64,000 nucleotides of DNA from Acidimicrobiales bacterium (GCA_035512495.1 DATKDW010000093.1:1-64000); one strand, 5' to 3'; numbered from the stretch's first letter, positions 44,811 to 53,109 are shown. The notes: generated from the letters alone by a model not told the origin. Program-made: numbers and translations.

Positions 44811-47023
44811 GCGGCGGCAAGCGCCTGACCGTGATGCGACTCGGGAAGGTGGCAGCGCTCCTGCTCGCCCTCGGCCTGTTCTGGGCGCCGGCACGAGCGG
44901 ACGAGGACGCCTCGATCATCCGGGCCCAGGCGTGGTCGCTGACCGGTGAGCTACCGCTCCTGCTCGCCGATGACGAGCTGCTCTACGTGGCCCGCTCAGG
45001 CAGCGAGCATGCCCGGACCTTCGTGCGGATCGAGATCGACGGTCTTCTCTCCGATGCGGTCGACTCCGCGGTGCTCCAGCTGGCCGAAGGCGGCGACGAG
45101 CTGTCTCCCGACAACGCAGCGATTTCGGTGTGCGCGTTGACCTCGCCGCTCCAGAGCACCGGCCGGATCGACCCCGCGAGCGCGCCCGAGTCCGACTGCA
45201 GGATCCAGACGTTCGCGGTGCGGTCACCCAACGGCCTCTGGTCCGTTGACCTGCGCCCGTTCCTCGACCAGCCCGAGCTGGCGGCGCACGGCTTGGCCAT
45301 CTTCCCCGACGCCACCGACCCCCGACCAGCGGCCGCCACGTTCCGGGTCTCGTTCGACCCGCGGGTGACCACCGTGGTGACCACCACGGCCTCCACCGTG
45401 CCCCAGCGAGCTCCTTCAGGCGCCGATACCGCTCCGGTCGACTCGCTTCCGACCACGCAGTCGTCGGCCACCGCTCCCCCGATCGCGCCGGCATCCCCGT
45501 CGACCCCCGCGGGTGGTTCAGTGGGAGCCACGTCCGGTTCCTCTCGCGGTGCCGACGACGTTGTCGAGTCGGCCGCACCGCCCTCGGGATCCGATGCCTC
45601 GACCGTCGGCGGCATCACGGCAACCGTGGCCCCCTTGGTGAACACCCCGCCCTGGCAGCTGCTGCCGGCGGGCGCGCTCGTTGCAGGAGCCGTGGCCGCG
45701 CTCGGCGCTTCGCTTGCCGCCCGACGAGCGCGATCCGAACGCCCAGTCAGGGTGGCCGGTGCACGATGGTCAGGCGCGGTCGCGGCGACTGTTGCGTTGC
45801 TGGCCGTCCCTGCTGTCGCGAGCGAGTCGCTCGTGTTCGACCTGGGCCTGGTGCTGATCTTCGCCGTCGGGGTCCTGGGCCTGCACGTCCTCGTCCACTG
45901 GGCAGGCCAGTTCTCGCTCGCTCACGCCGCGTCGATCGGTGTTCCTGCGTTCGTCGTCGCCCGGTTGGCAGACGCCTGGAACACATCATCCCTGCACCTG
46001 GTGCCCGTCGCTGTCGTCGTCGGCGTCATGGTGAGCGCTGTCTTGGCCGCCGTCAGCTCTCGTGCTTCCACCTACACGGTGACGGTGGCAACACTGGCCA
46101 TCGCGCTGGGCGCCGACCGGTACCTCTTCACCAACCCACTGCTCGTCGGGGCGGGGACCGTGACCGTTCCCGCCCCGGAGCTGCTGGTACTGCGGTTCGG
46201 ATCCAGCCGTAGTCTCTGGGTGCCGCTCGTGGTGCTCACCCTGTTGGCGTTTGCGGCGACCGCGGCGCTGGGCTCTTCAGAGCTCGGCCGTCGGATCCGC
46301 TGGTCTCATAGAAACCCCGCCGGCGCGGCGGCCGCCGGCATCCACCCCCGCCTCGCCATCGCATCGGCGTATCTGGTCGCAGGTGCGCTCGCCGGTCTCG
46401 CCGGCGGTCTCACCGTCATCTGGGTCGGTACCGTCGGATCGCAGAGCTTCCCGCTCGCCCTGGCCTTTGACATGTTCATCGTCGCCGTCGTCGCCGGGGC
46501 GGGGTCCGTGCTGGCCGTCGCCGGCGCGGCGTTCCTGTTCGAGGGCATTCCAGCCCTGAACCCACTGACCGGACCGGTAGCCGCCTATGGCGGACCACTG
46601 TTGCTGCTCTTGGTGCTCGTGCACTTCCCAGGAGGGCTCAACGAGGCATGGAGGAATCTCATGGAACGCAGGCCATCACCGTGGCAATCAGTCCCAGCAG
46701 TGCTGGATGGCGCCGGCCGACGCCGCAGGTGGTCGACGCTGCGGCCGCTCACCGCTCTCGGGGCCACGGCCATCGCCTTGGGCTTCGGCGCGATTGCTCT
46801 CGCCTGGTACCACGCCGGCAACACCGACCAGGTCTGGATACAGACCCAGGAGCTGATTTCGGGTGGCATCGGGGGGCTGGGGCTCATCGTCTTCGGTACG
46901 GGCCTGCTCTTGGCGGATCACCTCCGTGCGCTCCGTCACGCCGTCGAGCGCAGCGGTGAAGCCCCTTCACGTCGCGACGACGCCGAGACCGACGTGACCG
47001 CCACGCCCCACCGCTCAGCATGA
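44807..47023 (+). CDS. livM: LivM permease fused to exported N-terminal domain and C-terminal membrane module
   Basis: This 738-residue protein is about twice the usual LivM length. Residues 1-31 form a signal sequence (VAALLLALGLFWAPARA). Residues 33-185 form a beta-sandwich-like domain resembling DNRLRE/CBM-type modules (ELLYVARSGSEHARTFVRIE, DSAVLQLAEGG) with a likely Cys pair. A Thr/Ser/Pro linker reaches to about 280. The LivM core follows from about 285, with VHWAGQFSLAHAASIGVPAF and the coupling loop AAGIHPRLAIASAYLVAGAL. After residue 640 an extra two-helix module (LISGGIGGLGLIVFGTGLLL) ends in a charged tail. The GTG at 44807 is coupled to livH and the stop to livG. The frame is unbroken, so the fusion is real in this assembly. 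Confidence 0.88.
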   Translation: MSGGKRLTVMRLGKVAALLLALGLFWAPARADEDASIIRAQAWSLTGELPLLLADDELLYVARSGSEHARTFVRIEIDGLLSDAVDSAVLQLAEGGDELSPDNAAISVCALTSPLQSTGRIDPASAPESDCRIQTFAVRSPNGLWSVDLRPFLDQPELAAHGLAIFPDATDPRPAAATFRVSFDPRVTTVVTTTASTVPQRAPSGADTAPVDSLPTTQSSATAPPIAPASPSTPAGGSVGATSGSSRGADDVVESAAPPSGSDASTVGGITATVAPLVNTPPWQLLPAGALVAGAVAALGASLAARRARSERPVRVAGARWSGAVAATVALLAVPAVASESLVFDLGLVLIFAVGVLGLHVLVHWAGQFSLAHAASIGVPAFVVARLADAWNTSSLHLVPVAVVVGVMVSAVLAAVSSRASTYTVTVATLAIALGADRYLFTNPLLVGAGTVTVPAPELLVLRFGSSRSLWVPLVVLTLLAFAATAALGSSELGRRIRWSHRNPAGAAAAGIHPRLAIASAYLVAGALAGLAGGLTVIWVGTVGSQSFPLALAFDMFIVAVVAGAGSVLAVAGAAFLFEGIPALNPLTGPVAAYGGPLLLLLVLVHFPGGLNEAWRNLMERRPSPWQSVPAVLDGAGRRRRWSTLRPLTALGATAIALGFGAIALAWYHAGNTDQVWIQTQELISGGIGGLGLIVFGTGLLLADHLRALRHAVERSGEAPSRRDDAETDVTATPHRSA

Positions 47024-47772
47024 GGACGAACTCGGGCGGTCTCGTGGTCGAGAGGGTTGGAGTCTCCTACGGCTCCCTCGTCGTTCTCGACGACGCCTCC
47101 ATCGCCGTGCCGCCGGGGATGGTCGTAGGGCTCGTCGGCCCGAACGGCGCCGGCAAGACGACGCTGGTCGATGTCGCCTCCGGATTCATTCGTCCCCTGC
47201 AGGGCCGGGTTCTGTGGGACGGTCGGCCGATCACCGACCTCGCCCCGCATCGGCGGGCTCGGCTGGGACTCGGACGCACCTTCCAACACCTCGGCCTCGC
47301 CTCAGACCTGTCGTGTCTCGACCACCTCTGCACGGGCGCGGCGATGCCGCAGCCGTACCGGGTGCTCGATCCGCTGACCGCCCCATGGCGCTGGCGACGT
47401 GGCGAGGCCGACCTACGCGCTCGCGGCGAGCAACTGCTGGGCGACCTTGGGGTGGCGGCGTGCGCGCACGTCGCCACCGAGGAGGTGCCGTTCGGCTCCG
47501 CCCGGTTCGTGGAGGTGGCCTCGGTGCTCGCCCGGCAGCCATCCATACTCCTGCTCGACGAGCCGACCACCGGCTTGAGTCGAGCGGAGATCGTTGGGCT
47601 CGTGGAGGTGCTCAAGGAGGTCAGGGCCTCGGGCACGGGCATGCTCGTGGTGAGCCACGATCCAAGCTTCATCGACGCGTTGTGCCATCGCGTCTACACC
47701 CTCGACCACGGCCGGATCGTCGAAGCGGACGATGGCCAATCCCATCACCCGGCAACGGAGACGAACCGGTGA
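47020..47772 (+). CDS. livG: Liv-type ABC ATPase LivG with unusual signature motif
   Basis: This 250-residue ATPase has Walker A GPNGAGKTT (residues 40-48), the Q-loop GLGRTFQH, Walker B LLLDEP (177-182) and the H-loop VVSHDP. The ABC signature, normally LS-x-G-Q, reads VPFGSAR (156-162): Ser and Gln are replaced and only the central Gly stays. The ATG at 47020 overlaps the livM stop in an ATGA. With LivF it forms an ATPase pair, so one degenerate site may be tolerated. Length is normal. Confidence 0.9.
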   Translation: MRTNSGGLVVERVGVSYGSLVVLDDASIAVPPGMVVGLVGPNGAGKTTLVDVASGFIRPLQGRVLWDGRPITDLAPHRRARLGLGRTFQHLGLASDLSCLDHLCTGAAMPQPYRVLDPLTAPWRWRRGEADLRARGEQLLGDLGVAACAHVATEEVPFGSARFVEVASVLARQPSILLLDEPTTGLSRAEIVGLVEVLKEVRASGTGMLVVSHDPSFIDALCHRVYTLDHGRIVEADDGQSHHPATETNR

Positions 47773-48485
47773 ACCACAACGGCCACCTCGTCGTGCACGG
47801 TCTCTGCGTCGGGTACGGACGCCGAGTCGTGTTGCGCGACGTCGAGCTGGAGGTGCAGCCGGGCGAGTTCGTTGCACTCGTCGGGAGCAACGGTGCGGGG
47901 AAGACCGCGCTGCTGCGCACCCTGGCGGGACGACTCACCGCTCGCGGCGGACTCGTCCGCCTCGACGGTGTCGACATCACCAGGTGGCCGACGTGGCGGC
48001 GCGCGCGCTCGGGCATCGTCCACGTCCCGCAGGAACGACACCTCTTCCCCACCCTGAGCGTCGAGGAGAACCTGCGGGTGGCACTCCTCGGCCGGCCCCA
48101 CCGGACGAACTGTGGCAGCGACTCACTCGGCGGCGTCTACGCCGTGTTCCCGCGCCTGGCTGAACGGCGGGCGCAGGACGCTCGGACGCTCTCGGGCGGT
48201 GAGCAACAGATGCTGGCGTTGGCCCGGGCGCTGGTGACCCGGCCTGGGGTCCTCCTCGCTGACGAACTGGCTACCGGGTTGGCACCCGGCGTGCGAGAAA
48301 CGGCGTTCGACGCTCTCCGGGATGCCGGCACCAGCGTTCTGCTCGCAGAGCAGAACGCGTCCACCATCGCCCAGGTCGACCGCACCTACGACGTCGGTGA
48401 CGGCACCGTGGCGGCTCCCGGAGAGAACATCTCAGACATTCCAGCGCTCGTAGCCGTCAAGCGGCATCTGAGATCTCGGTCCTGA
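47769..48485 (+). CDS. livF: Liv-type ABC ATPase LivF
   Basis: This 238-residue ATPase has Walker A GSNGAGKTA (residues 39-47), Q-loop IVHVPQERHLFPTLSV, signature LSGGEQQ (141-147) and Walker B VLLADE. The usual Asp-Glu-Pro is changed to Asp-Glu-Leu (ADELATGLAP), and the switch His is not obvious in VLLAEQNAS, as is usual for LivF. The GTG at 47769 overlaps the livG stop in a GTGA; a longer frame upstream is a shadow of livG. It ends the importer operon. The C-terminal tail is normal. Confidence 0.92.
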   Translation: MNHNGHLVVHGLCVGYGRRVVLRDVELEVQPGEFVALVGSNGAGKTALLRTLAGRLTARGGLVRLDGVDITRWPTWRRARSGIVHVPQERHLFPTLSVEENLRVALLGRPHRTNCGSDSLGGVYAVFPRLAERRAQDARTLSGGEQQMLALARALVTRPGVLLADELATGLAPGVRETAFDALRDAGTSVLLAEQNASTIAQVDRTYDVGDGTVAAPGENISDIPALVAVKRHLRSRS

Positions 48486-48605
48486 GGGTGTCCTTGGGTC
48501 GGTGAGCCCGGGCGGTGTGTTCGTCGTAGAGGGCCCTGGTGGCGTGGACGGTGCCGGCGGGGTGCTCGGGCGGGGTGTAGGAGGATGGACGGGCGTCAAC
48601 CCGTT
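48457..48605 (-). other. Protein-like 3' ORF remnant between livF and rmuC
   Basis: A minus-strand frame ending in TGA at 48457 reads SSYTPPEHPAGTVHATRAL then YDEHTARAHRPKDTLRTEI over about 48 codons. By eye about 80% end in G or C. No start codon lies before the frame enters rmuC on the same strand. It could be a fragment of a lost gene. I cannot assign a family. Confidence 0.25.
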
Positions 48606-49664
48606 CTACCCCTCGGCACCCCGGACGAGGCGAAGGTCGTCGCCGTGGGCGGCCTCGGCCGGCTCGATGCCCCGCTGGCGCCGGAGCTCGTCGATGCGGT
48701 CGAGGGGGCGCTCGAGCGCCCGCCGGCGCGTCCCCGACACCTCGCCGTAGGCCCGTTCGAGCGTGTCGACGGCCCGCCCGACCTTGTCGAGGGAGGCGCA
48801 GAAGCGCTCCCACTGCCCGCCGAAGGCCCCGAGGAGGGCGAGGATCTCGTCGGACGTCCGGGCCAGGTTCACGGCCTCGACCGACTGGCGGATCACGCCG
48901 AGCACGGTGAAGAGGGTGAGCGGCGAGCACAGGACCACTCGCTGGGCGAGGGCCTCGTCGACCAGGCCGGTGTCGTGGGTGTGGATGAACGCGTAGACGC
49001 TCTCGTTGGGGATGAAGCACAGGACGAAGTCGAGGGTGCCGGCAGCAGGGTCGACGTAGCCCCGGCCCCGCAGCTCGCGGACCCGGGCCCGCACGTCGCG
49101 GAGGAAGGCGTCACGGTGGTGGTCGCGCTCGTGGTCGGTGCCGGCATCGAGGCACCGGACGTAGGCGTCGATGGGGAACTTGGCGTCGAGGTGGAGCACG
49201 AGGTCGCCGGGGAGCAGGAAGGTGACGTCGGGGACGGTGCCGGCGCCGATGGCCCGCTGGCGCACGTAGCTGACGCCCTCGACCATCCCCGCGGCCCGGA
49301 GCACGTCGTCGGCCATGCGCTCGCCCCACTGGCCGCGGGACTGGGGGCTGGCCAGCACCTCCCGCAGGGCGGCAGCGGTGGACGACAGCTCCATGGTGGC
49401 GGCCCGCTGGGCGCTGAGCTCTCCCTGCTGGCGGCTGACGGCGTCACCGACCCGGCTGAGCTGGTCGCCCATGGCCCGCAGCTGGGCGTCGAGGAGGCCC
49501 GTGGTGGCGCCGAGGCGCTCGTCGGCTACGGCCACGACGGTGTCGACCACGCCGGCCGACGGCGAGCCTCCGGGCCGGCGGCCGAGGACGAGGGCGACGG
49601 CCAGGCCTCCACCGACGGCCCCGAGGCCCGCCACCACGATCAGCACGGCAACGTTCATCTCCAT
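48606..49664 (-). CDS. rmuC: RmuC-family DNA recombination protein
   Basis: This 352-residue protein has an N-terminal membrane helix (VAVLIVVAGLGAVGGGLAVALVL), a coiled-coil segment to about residue 95 and the RmuC nuclease-like domain. SRGQWGERMADDVLRAAGM, PDVTFLLPGDLVLHLDAKFP and the PIDAYVR, CFIPNESVYAF and VVLCSPLTLFTVLGVI motifs follow. RmuC restrains recombination at inverted repeats in E. coli. The ATG at 49664 has TAGGGT ending 6 bases before it, indicating a leaderless mRNA. It is monocistronic and convergent with the Liv operon. Confidence 0.92.
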   Translation of the reverse strand: MEMNVAVLIVVAGLGAVGGGLAVALVLGRRPGGSPSAGVVDTVVAVADERLGATTGLLDAQLRAMGDQLSRVGDAVSRQQGELSAQRAATMELSSTAAALREVLASPQSRGQWGERMADDVLRAAGMVEGVSYVRQRAIGAGTVPDVTFLLPGDLVLHLDAKFPIDAYVRCLDAGTDHERDHHRDAFLRDVRARVRELRGRGYVDPAAGTLDFVLCFIPNESVYAFIHTHDTGLVDEALAQRVVLCSPLTLFTVLGVIRQSVEAVNLARTSDEILALLGAFGGQWERFCASLDKVGRAVDTLERAYGEVSGTRRRALERPLDRIDELRRQRGIEPAEAAHGDDLRLVRGAEG

Positions 49665-49670
49665 GCCCGA

Positions 49671-49676
49671 ACCCTA
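49671..49676 (-). promoter_or_regulatory. -10 box of rmuC (leaderless)
   Basis: TAGGGT-N6-ATG on the minus strand. Confidence 0.55.
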
Positions 49677-49726
49677 CGGAGGGGGTGTGACACAAACGCG
49701 GGGCCGAGGGCCCGAGCCCCTGCCCC

Positions 49727-50560
49727 TCACCTGCCGGTGGCCAGGTCGTAGACCCGGCGCTTCGACACCCCGTAGACCGACGCCACCTCGGCCACCGCGT
49801 CGCGCGTCGAGAGGCCGTCGGCCACCCGGGCCTCGACGGCGGCGACCAGGTCGTCGTCGCCGGCCGCCTCGGGCGCCGGCGCGCCCTCCACCACCACCAC
49901 GTACTCGCCGCGCGGCACCACCTCGTCGGCCCTGGCCACCGCCGCGACCAGCGATCCTCGCCACACCTCCTCGTGCAGCTTGGTCAGCTCACGGCAGAGC
50001 GCCACCCCTCGCTCGGGTCCGAGCACCTCCGCCAGGTCGACGAGGGTCCGCACCAGGCGGTGCGGCGCCTCGTAGAGCACCATCGTCCGCCGCTCCCCGA
50101 CGAGGGCCTCGAGCCGCTCCCGGCGACCGGCACCGCTGCGGGGCAGGAACCCCTCGAACACGAAGCGCCCCGTCGCCATGCCGCTGGCCACCAGCCCGGC
50201 CACCGCCGCCGAGGCTCCGGGGACGACCCGAACCTCGAAGCCGGCCGAGGCCGCCGCCCGCACCAGGCGCTCGCCGGGATCGGAGATGCCGGGCATGCCC
50301 GCATCGGACACCACGGCCACCACCTCACCGGCACGCAGGCGCTCGAGCACCCCCGCCACCTGACGGGCCTCGTTGTGGTCGTGGACCGCCACCAGGCGCC
50401 GGGCCGAGACGCCGGCGGCGGCGAGCAGCCGCCCGGTGCGGCGGGTGTCCTCGCAGAGCACCACGTCGGCCTCGGCCAGGGTCGCCGTCGCCCGCGGTGA
50501 CAGGTCCCCGAGGTTGCCGATGGGCGTGGCCACCAGCACGAGCACACCGGGCGCCGTCAC
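49727..50560 (-). CDS. rsmI: 16S rRNA 2'-O-methyltransferase RsmI
   Basis: RsmI methylates the ribose of C1402 in 16S rRNA. The 277-residue protein has VATPIGNLGDLSPRA, LCEDTRRTGRLL, VVSDAGMPGISDPGERLV, PGASAAVAGLVASG and YEAPHRLVRTL, the SAM-dependent tetrapyrrole-methylase fold. A C-terminal helix-turn-helix-like RsmI domain (VASVYGVSKRRVYDL) ends it. The GTG at 50560 overlaps the DUF192 gene stop in a GTGA. Length is normal. Confidence 0.95.
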   Translation of the reverse strand: MTAPGVLVLVATPIGNLGDLSPRATATLAEADVVLCEDTRRTGRLLAAAGVSARRLVAVHDHNEARQVAGVLERLRAGEVVAVVSDAGMPGISDPGERLVRAAASAGFEVRVVPGASAAVAGLVASGMATGRFVFEGFLPRSGAGRRERLEALVGERRTMVLYEAPHRLVRTLVDLAEVLGPERGVALCRELTKLHEEVWRGSLVAAVARADEVVPRGEYVVVVEGAPAPEAAGDDDLVAAVEARVADGLSTRDAVAEVASVYGVSKRRVYDLATGR

Positions 50561-50886
50561 GTCACCTCCAGGCGGTCGCCTTGGGCGAGGCGCCACCGCT
50601 CGAACGAACCCGCCTCGGCCTCGACCACCGCCCGGCAGCGCCGCCGTGGGGCGCCCAACCGCCACGGCCGCATGCCCCGCACCACGTCGAGGACCACCAG
50701 GTCGCGGTCGCAATGGGCCACGTCGATCGGGAAGCGCATGCCGAGGGTGTGGACCGACGTGGCCGGGCGCAGCAGGAGCGCCCCCTCGATCCCGTCGCGC
50801 CCGAGGAGGCCCCGGGTGCGCGCACCGACGGTCGACGCCACCTCCAGCGGGGCCAGCACCTCCCCGTCCCGCAGCAGCCAGGGCAC
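50557..50886 (-). CDS. DUF192 domain protein
   Basis: This 109-residue protein is a single DUF192 domain. VASTVGARTRGLLGRDGIEG opens it, the conserved HTLGMRFPIDVAHCD follows, and VVEAEAGSFERWRLAQGD closes it. The family is a small beta barrel without an assigned activity. The GTG at 50886 lies 8 bases after the ychF stop. Coupling to rsmI through the GTGA suggests co-expression. Confidence 0.88.
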   Translation of the reverse strand: MPWLLRDGEVLAPLEVASTVGARTRGLLGRDGIEGALLLRPATSVHTLGMRFPIDVAHCDRDLVVLDVVRGMRPWRLGAPRRRCRAVVEAEAGSFERWRLAQGDRLEVT

Positions 50887-50894
50887 GCCCGGCC

Positions 50895-51974
50895 TCAGAC
50901 GTTGAACCGGAACTCGAGGACGTCGCCGTCGACCACCTCGTAGTCCTTGCCCTCGATGCGGAGCTTGCCGACCTCCTTTGCCTTGTTCCACGAGCCGACC
51001 TCCAGCAGGTCGTCCCAGTGGATGCACTCGGCCTTGATGAACCCCTTCTGGAAGTCGGTGTGGATCACCCCGGCGCACTCGGGCGCCTTGGCCCCGGCGC
51101 GGAACGTCCAGGCGCGGGTCTCGTCGGGACCGGTGGTGAAGTAGGTCCGGCGGCCGAGGAGGCGGTAGGCCGACTGGATGAGGCGGGTGACGGCGCCCTC
51201 CCCGAGGTCGTAGGCGTCGAGGAGCTCCCGGCGCTCCTCGGGTGGCAGCTGGGCGGCCTCGGCCTCGAGCTGCACGCACATGGGCAGCACCTCGGCCCCG
51301 ACACCGAAGGCCTCACGGACGGGAGCGGCCACGGCGTCGGCGTCGGCGAGCTGGTCCTCGCCGAGGTTCAGCACCACGAGCACCGGCTTGTTGGTGAGCA
51401 GGAACCACGGCCGAAGGGCCGCCCGGTGCTCGGCCGACATCGACGAGCGGTAGATGGGCGTCCCCTCCGAGAGCGTGGCCAGGGCGGCGTCGAGGGCCGC
51501 CACCTCGGTGGCGAGGGTGGCCGACTTGTCGAGCTTCATGGCCTTGCGCTGGCGCTCGACCTTGCCCTCGACGCTCTGGAGGTCGGCCAGGGCGAGCTCG
51601 GTCTCGACGGTGGCCAGGTGCTCGAGGGGGTCGGTGGGCCCAATCACGTCGTCGTCGGTGAAGGCCCGCAACACGAAGGTGATGGCGTCGACCTCGCGGA
51701 TGTGGGCCAGGAAGCGGTTCCCGAGGCCCTCGCCCTGGTGGGCGCCCTCGACCAGTCCGGCGATGTCGACGAACTCGACGGTGGCGTGGATGATCTTGGC
51801 GCTGCCGGTCAGCTCGGCGAGCTGCTCCACCCGGTCGTCGGGCACGACGGCGATGCCCACGTTCGGGTCGACGGTGGCGAAGGGGTAGGCGGCGGCCAGG
51901 GCCTGTCCGCCCAGGGCGTTGAACAGGGACGACTTCCCGGCGTTGGGGAGGCCGACGAAGCCGATCCGTTCCAT
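50895..51974 (-). CDS. ychF: Redox-regulated ATPase YchF
   Basis: YchF is an Obg-related P-loop ATPase that binds ribosomes. The 359-residue protein has GLPNAGKSS (from residue 8), YPFATVDPNVG, DIAGLVEGAHQGEGLGN, NKPVLVVLNLGED and the C-terminal TGS domain (GVIHTDFQKGFIKAECI). NLGED replaces NKxD at the base-specificity position, which is normal for ATP-preferring YchF. The ATG at 51974 has TACCCT ending 6 bases before it, so the mRNA looks leaderless. It heads ychF-DUF192-rsmI. Confidence 0.97.
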   Translation of the reverse strand: MERIGFVGLPNAGKSSLFNALGGQALAAAYPFATVDPNVGIAVVPDDRVEQLAELTGSAKIIHATVEFVDIAGLVEGAHQGEGLGNRFLAHIREVDAITFVLRAFTDDDVIGPTDPLEHLATVETELALADLQSVEGKVERQRKAMKLDKSATLATEVAALDAALATLSEGTPIYRSSMSAEHRAALRPWFLLTNKPVLVVLNLGEDQLADADAVAAPVREAFGVGAEVLPMCVQLEAEAAQLPPEERRELLDAYDLGEGAVTRLIQSAYRLLGRRTYFTTGPDETRAWTFRAGAKAPECAGVIHTDFQKGFIKAECIHWDDLLEVGSWNKAKEVGKLRIEGKDYEVVDGDVLEFRFNV

Positions 51975-51980
51975 GGCGGC

Positions 51981-51986
51981 AGGGTA
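51981..51986 (-). promoter_or_regulatory. -10 box of ychF (leaderless)
   Basis: TACCCT-N6-ATG on the minus strand. Confidence 0.55.
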
Positions 51987-52118
51987 CCGGCGTGCCCGCC
52001 GGAGACCCGACGCCGAGCCGCGGGTGGGGAGCTGCTGGCCCGGATCAGGGCCCGGCCGTGAGCAGGGGCGGAGCCGACTGGGTGGCGGGGACACCATCCC
52101 TATAGCGTGGCGCTCCTT

Positions 52119-52202
52119 ATGTCGAAGAAGACGAACAAGCGCAAGATCAAGGCCCGCAAGTCCAAGGCCAACCACGGCGTCAAGCCCAACGCCGGGCGCT
52201 GA
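52119..52202 (+). CDS. 50S ribosomal protein bL37
   Basis: This 27-residue basic protein has the conserved C-terminal pattern SKANHGVKPNAGR of the tiny actinobacterial ribosomal protein bL37, known from mycobacterial 50S structures. The ATG at 52119 has no ribosome-binding site. TATAGC at 52101-52106 lies 12 bases before it, so the leader would be about 5 bases. It lies between divergent ychF and the sortase gene. Confidence 0.88.
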   Translation: MSKKTNKRKIKARKSKANHGVKPNAGR

Positions 52203-52284
52203 TCCAGGCCATCACCCGACCGGTCCAGCGACCAGATCGGCACCGAGGGTAGGGATCCGGCCACCGGAGGTAGAAGCAACACCA

Positions 52285-53052
52285 ATGCGGCGGTACCCCA
52301 CCAGGACACACCAGCGACTGCTCGCGGTCGCGTCCACCCTCGTCCTCCTGGCCGGCGTGGTCTCCGTTGCCGTCGACGCCGCCTCGCCCGACGTGGTGCT
52401 GGCCGCGGCACCGACCACCACGACGACCTCGACGACGACCACCACCACGACCACCACCACCACGGTGCCCGAGGTCGTCCCCGTCGAGCTGTCGGAGCCC
52501 GAGGCGCCGCCGACCGAGGCCTATGCCGCCGAGCCTCACGTCGTCATCGGCCGCATCGAGATCCCCAAGCTCGGCCTCGACGCGGCCCTGAACCAGGGCA
52601 TCGCCCTCACCAGCATCGACCGGGGGCCCAGCCACTGGCCCGGCACCGCCCTGCCTGGCCAGGCCGGCAACACCGTCGTGGCCGGCCACCGCGTCACCAA
52701 GACCCGGCCGTTCCGCGAGATCCACCGCCTCGAGATCGGTGACGAGATGATCCTCACCGGCGAGCAGGGCCGCTTCGTGTACCGGGTGAACGCCACCGAC
52801 GTGGTCACCCCCGACGCGCTCTACATCGTCGACCAGACGCCGGAGCCGACGGCGACGATCTTCGCCTGCCACCCGCCCGGGTCGGCCCGCTACCGCTACG
52901 TCGTCACCTTCGACCTCGTGGGCCCGCCCGCCGGCTTCACCAGCGCCGGCGCCGCTGACGAGTCCGACGAGTCCGACGAGTCCGACGCGCCCGCCGCGCC
53001 CGCCGCGTCCGACGAGTCCGACGAGCCCGCCGCGTCCGACGACGCCGGCTGA
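52285..53052 (+). CDS. Class E sortase
   Basis: Sortases cut sorting signals of secreted proteins and attach them to the cell wall or to pilus subunits. The 255-residue protein has a membrane anchor (LLAVASTLVLLAGVVSVAV), a Thr-rich linker (about 20 Thr, residues 44-60) and the catalytic domain. It has IGRIEIPKLGLDAAL, GTALPGQAGNTVVAGHRVT with the catalytic His, and ATIFACHPPGSARYRYVV with the Cys and Arg. GQAGNTVVAGHR fits class E. The C-terminus is a DES/APA repeat tail. The ATG at 52285 has GGAGG about 15 bases upstream. No sorting-signal protein is visible in the window. Confidence 0.92.
   Translation: MRRYPTRTHQRLLAVASTLVLLAGVVSVAVDAASPDVVLAAAPTTTTTSTTTTTTTTTTTVPEVVPVELSEPEAPPTEAYAAEPHVVIGRIEIPKLGLDAALNQGIALTSIDRGPSHWPGTALPGQAGNTVVAGHRVTKTRPFREIHRLEIGDEMILTGEQGRFVYRVNATDVVTPDALYIVDQTPEPTATIFACHPPGSARYRYVVTFDLVGPPAGFTSAGAADESDESDESDAPAAPAASDESDEPAASDDAG
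52957..53049 (+). repeat. 9-bp tandem repeats in the sortase tail
   Basis: gacgagtcc is repeated three times from 52957, then decays into gcgcccgcc and gacgagtcc units. It encodes DESDESDES followed by APAAPAASDESDEPAASD, a length-variable acidic tail. Confidence 0.8.
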
Positions 53053-53109
53053 CCAACGGGGGCGCGCCGCCTGGCCTCCGTCCCGGCGAACGGCGATCAT
53101 CCTGACCTG

